Assembly: GCF_014648875.1 (NCBI RefSeq) | Contig: NZ_BMRY01000017.1 | Span: 52,385-116,384 of the forward strand | Origin: Streptomyces parvus | GTDB lineage: Bacteria; Actinomycetota; Actinomycetes; Streptomycetales; Streptomycetaceae | Direction of reading: 5' to 3' | DNA: 64,000 bases | Shown: positions 61,864 through 64,000 of the stretch, in pieces | How the letters are laid out: each line of letters opens with the position of its first letter | Position numbering within the stretch: position 1 is the first letter of the stretch | The notes under the pieces: model-generated | What the model was told of the DNA's origin: nothing | Database searches by the model: none | The model's input: the letters and a program-made list of their open reading frames with translations, nothing else | Program-made: the position numbers and the translations under genes

Positions 61864-62023
61864 TTGACCCGCCCCCGTTTACGGGACTTCCTGCTTCAAC
61901 ACCCACTGCCGACCGGACACCACCCTGAGGGCGACACCCTGCGGGTCTCACACGGACTCCACAGGCATCACGGCCGACGGCCCGTCGGTCCGGCATGCAC
62001 CTTCTTGTGTACCCCTGATCCGA
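61864..62023 (-). ncRNA. Predicted omega-RNA / right end of the TnpB element
   Basis: The stretch downstream of tnpB ends with GAAGCAGGAAG, a small hairpin CCCG-TAAA-CGGG (61885-61874) and TCAA (61867-61864). This is the usual right-end layout of IS200/IS605-type elements, and in active TnpB systems it is the 3' end of the omega-RNA. A second hairpin (CCGAC-N5-GTCGG, near 61975-61989) lies inside. The RNA would begin within the 3' part of tnpB; its exact 5' end is unknown. The guide would be the DNA just beyond TCAA (61863 and below). Confidence 0.5.
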
Positions 62024-63424
62024 CTATGCCGTCAGTACCACATCCGGCATCTCGGACGCCCTGATCATCGAGGGCATGACCCGACCTGGTGGCAGCGCCG
62101 CTGCCACCAGCTCGCAGAGCCGCATCCCCTCGTCCCGCAGGTTCCGCGCCGCGTTCACATCCCGGTCGTGCTCAGCGCCGCAGCCCTCGCACGACCAGCC
62201 GCGTACGGCCAGATCCAGCTTCGGCCCGATCACCCCACAGGCCGAACACCGCCGTGTCGACGGAAAGAACCGGTCCACGACGACCAGCGTCCGCCCGTAC
62301 CACGCGCACTTGTACTGCAACTGCCGGAACAACTCGCCCCACGAGGCATCCAGGATCGTCCGGTTCAGCCCCGCCTTTCGTCGACGGCCCTTGCCCTTCG
62401 GCGACCGTACGAGGGAGACGATGGACAGGTCCTCCACCACGAGCACTTGGTTCTCGCGCACGAGGCGGGTGGTGAGCTGGTCCAACGCGTCCCTGCGGAC
62501 GTCGCCGATCAGGGCGTACAACCGGGCGATCTCCTGTCGTGCCTTTTCCCTGTTCTTCGACCCTCTCTTTTTGCGGTGCAGGCTTCGCTGGAGTTCCGCG
62601 AGCTTCGCCCCGTACTTCTTGAGCAGGCGGGGGTGGTCCACCTTCTCCCCGTCGTCCAACGTGACCAGCGCCGCCAGCCCGAGGTCCAGACCGACCGCCT
62701 TCGGTGCACCTCCGTCCCGCAGAAACACGGGAGGCAGCGGCTCAATCCGTTCCTCCACCAGTACGGAGACGAAGAAGCGGCCTGCACGATCACGGGTCAC
62801 GGTCAGCTTCACCGGCCGCACGCCCGCCGGCAGCGGACGGGACCAGCGGATGCGTAGCGGCCCGGATTGCTTGGCCAACGCGATCAGCCCCGTACCCGGC
62901 CGTTCCGCGTCCTCCACCCAGCGGAAGCCCGTACGGACATACGTCGCAGAGTCGCGGGAACGCCCCTTCTTCTTACGCTTCGGGTACCTCTTCGAGCTAC
63001 TGAAGAACCGCCCGAAAGCGGCGTCGAGATGGCGCAGCGCCTGCTGGAGAACGGTCGAGGACACCTCTTGGAGCCACTGCGTCCCCTCGGCGTTCCGCCA
63101 GCCCGTGAGTGCCCGACAGGACTCGGCGAAACCGAGCGTCACACGGTGCTCGCGCCAGGCCCTGTCCCGCAGGGTGAGGCCCTCGTTGTAGGCCCAGCGG
63201 CAGGCGCCGAAGGTCTTGATCAGCTGCTCGGCCTGGGCGGGGGTGGGGTAGCAGCGATACCGGTAGACACGCTGGCGGGTGTCGGCCTCCGGCGCCCGCC
63301 GTTGCATCGGCACGGCCACCCGCTGCCGATGCTTGACCGGGTCGGGTACGCCCAGTGCCTCGCGCTTGACGCGCTTGGCCTCCGCGCCGGTCACGCGGAT
63401 CAGCTTGTTTTCCCCTGCGGCCAC
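62024..63424 (-). CDS. tnpB: TnpB, RNA-guided nuclease of an IS200/IS605-type element
   Basis: A TnpB of about 466 residues. The RuvC-like catalytic residues are intact: Asp247 (AVGLDLGLAA), Glu331 (VLVVEDLSIV) and Asp422 (HDRDVNAARN). The zinc finger is CSACG (393-396) and CEGCG (412-415). The N-terminal helix-turn-helix starts near RYRCYPTPAQAEQLIK. A 50-residue N-terminal extension (ENKLIRVTGAEAKRVKRE..) is unusual. GTG 63424 follows AGGGGGAGGGG; ATG 63307 would give the canonical length. No tnpA lies nearby, so the element cannot move by itself. No frameshift is visible. Confidence 0.9.
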   Translation of the reverse strand: MAAGENKLIRVTGAEAKRVKREALGVPDPVKHRQRVAVPMQRRAPEADTRQRVYRYRCYPTPAQAEQLIKTFGACRWAYNEGLTLRDRAWREHRVTLGFAESCRALTGWRNAEGTQWLQEVSSTVLQQALRHLDAAFGRFFSSSKRYPKRKKKGRSRDSATYVRTGFRWVEDAERPGTGLIALAKQSGPLRIRWSRPLPAGVRPVKLTVTRDRAGRFFVSVLVEERIEPLPPVFLRDGGAPKAVGLDLGLAALVTLDDGEKVDHPRLLKKYGAKLAELQRSLHRKKRGSKNREKARQEIARLYALIGDVRRDALDQLTTRLVRENQVLVVEDLSIVSLVRSPKGKGRRRKAGLNRTILDASWGELFRQLQYKCAWYGRTLVVVDRFFPSTRRCSACGVIGPKLDLAVRGWSCEGCGAEHDRDVNAARNLRDEGMRLCELVAAALPPGRVMPSMIRASEMPDVVLTA

Positions 63425-63453
63425 GACCCCTCCCCCTGTCCGATATTCGGATG

Positions 63454-63476
63454 GCACTGCAGTGCGTTCAACGAAC
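63454..63476. repeat. Nested palindromes upstream of tnpB, possible left-end hairpins
   Basis: GCACTGCAGTGC (63454-63465) is a perfect 12-bp palindrome, followed at once by GTTC-AAC-GAAC (63466-63476). Imperfect hairpins at the left end are typical for IS200/IS605 elements; these are short and could be regulatory instead. Confidence 0.4.
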
Positions 63477-63578
63477 AGGTGAGTGGGAGGTTATGGCTGC
63501 CCGATATACATGCTCGTGGGGGAGCGGGGCTGTGTAGAGTTGTGACGTTACTGGCGCGCGTCTGTGGCGTGTGTTCCT

Positions 63579-63654
63579 GCCTCCTTAGCTCAGTCCGGCC
63601 CAGAGCGGTGTACTTGTAATACACAGGTCGTCGGTTCGAATCCGACAGGGGGCT
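63579..63654 (+). tRNA. tRNA-Thr (anticodon TGT)
   Basis: A full cloverleaf: acceptor GCCTCCT/AGGGGGC with one G-T pair, D arm GCTC/GAGC, anticodon stem GTGTA/TACAC with loop CTTGTAA (anticodon TGT at 63615-63617), and T arm GTCGG-TTCGAAT-CCGAC. The discriminator base is T. CCA is not encoded. A terminator follows at once. Confidence 0.95.
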
Positions 63655-63660
63655 CACGGT

Positions 63661-63695
63661 GAAGCCCAGGTCGGATCCCCTCTGACCTGGGCTTC
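63661..63695 (+). terminator. tRNA-Thr terminator
   Basis: GAAGCCCAGGTC (63661-63672) pairs with 63684-63695 across an 11-nt loop; TTCC follows. Confidence 0.85.
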
Positions 63696-63805
63696 TTCCG
63701 TTCGTCTGCGGTGGGCGGCGCAGGCTCGTTCATGGGTCGTCCATCAGACTCTTATCGCGTTTCCCTACGGTTGCGGGCGAGGACCGAGCTGCTTGGGGGG
63801 ACCAC

Positions 63806-63877
63806 ATGCTCCGCATCCACTTCAATGACGCGGATCTGGCCAGGACGCGGCTCGCTCCCGCTCCCGACCCGCTGTGA
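63806..63877 (+). pseudogene. ArsR-type regulator gene truncated after 23 codons by IS3
   Basis: The frame begins MLRIHFNDADLARTRLAPAP and ends DPL before TGA. This is the standard N-terminus of a streptomycete ArsR/DUF5937-type winged-helix regulator of about 300 residues. GGGGGG lies 6 nt upstream of ATG 63806. The TGA at 63875 is the first triplet of an IS3-type terminal repeat, so the gene was broken by the insertion. The rest of it should lie beyond the element, outside the window. Confidence 0.7.
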
Positions 63878-64000
63878 ACCGCTCCGGGATCGGTGGAGGC
63901 TCTATGCGTTGACTCCAGCCGCCGGTTGGGGCTGGTGTTGAGCGTAGTGGTTGGTCTCGTGCTCGTGGGGCGGGATGTCGCCGATCGCTGTGTGGAGGCG
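63875..64000 (-). mobile_element. IS3-family insertion sequence, right end (continues outside window)
   Basis: The inner DNA encodes the C-terminus of an IS3-type transposase ending 27 nt from the element end. The end itself starts TGAACCGCTCCGGGATCGG, the TG.. form of actinomycete IS3 terminal repeats. The other end is outside the window, so the inverted repeat cannot be verified here. Confidence 0.7.
63902..64000 (-). CDS. IS3-family transposase (OrfB), C-terminal part
   Basis: The last 32 residues of the transposase are visible, in frame to the window edge: RLHTAIGDIPPHEHETNHYA, then QHQPQPAAGVNA and TAG. The pattern RLHxxIGxIPPxExExxxYA is diagnostic of the rve/DDE domain end of IS3-family OrfB. 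Its gene starts outside the window. Confidence 0.85.
   Translation of the reverse strand, partial: RLHTAIGDIPPHEHETNHYAQHQPQPAAGVNA

Overview
The window is chromosomal DNA of a Streptomyces or a very close relative. It is extremely GC-rich with strong third-position G/C bias. Many starts are GTG, many genes look leaderless (TAnnnT box 6-8 nt before the start), and it carries Streptomyces-type markers: GlnR, Nur, RsiG, MshA, PhoU/PhoR/PhoP, CarD and MsiK. From memory, the gene order resembles the core-arm segment of S. coelicolor from about SCO4155 (cssS) to SCO4240 (msiK); this was not checked by alignment.

Layout. 1-5.9 kb: partial GlxA/AraC regulator, sortase-type (LAATG) coiled-coil surface protein, spore-associated protein A homologue, mycothiol-dependent-isomerase-like enzyme, secreted beta-trefoil protein and a Tat-exported PI-PLC-like protein. 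5.9-11.3 kb: secretion-stress two-component pair (CssRS-like) next to an HtrA-type protease without PDZ, then a LacI regulator and the nitrogen regulator GlnR. 11.6-17.7 kb: hydrolase, MoaD-like protein, Q-rich membrane protein, LmeA-like protein, and a sulfur module (short Cys-containing leader peptide, CysA sulfurtransferase, DUF1416 protein). 17.8-24 kb: operon of three related membrane-anchored proteins, nitrobindin-like protein, Nur, YgfZ, Dtd and the anti-sigma factor RsiG. 24-33.1 kb: asparaginase, Eis-type acetyltransferase, DrrAB-like exporter with a divergent TetR gene and palindromic operators, a second TetR gene, a hydrolase-HAD-aminophosphotransferase operon, and a deletion scar joining an MFS remnant to a GNAT remnant.

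33.2-51 kb carries a block that matches, from memory, the mycobacterial order Rv0474-Rv0491: XRE regulator, HbhA-like protein, DUF2516 protein, then (with insertions) MshA, YbjN protein, phosphoglycerate mutase and the PhoU/PhoR/PhoP set. Inserted genes include a SpoIIE-type phosphatase, an NlpC/P60 hydrolase, a RelE-like toxin-antitoxin pair, methyltransferases, an MFS exporter and a 49-residue cysteine-rich peptide. 51.8-61.7 kb is housekeeping: CarD, IspD, IspF, F420-type oxidoreductase, CysS, RlmB, DoxX protein, sugar nucleotidyltransferase and the multipurpose sugar-ABC ATPase MsiK.

The right end (61.8-64 kb) is mobile DNA around a tRNA-Thr(TGT): a stand-alone TnpB with intact RuvC residues and a recognisable right-end/omega-RNA hairpin, then an ArsR-type gene cut after 23 codons by an IS3-family element that runs off the window.

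Common themes are nutrient sensing (N: GlnR; P: PhoRP with a PHO box; S: leader peptide and CysA; Ni: Nur), redox and mycothiol chemistry, envelope stress and differentiation (RsiG). No rRNA, CRISPR array or large biosynthetic cluster was seen.
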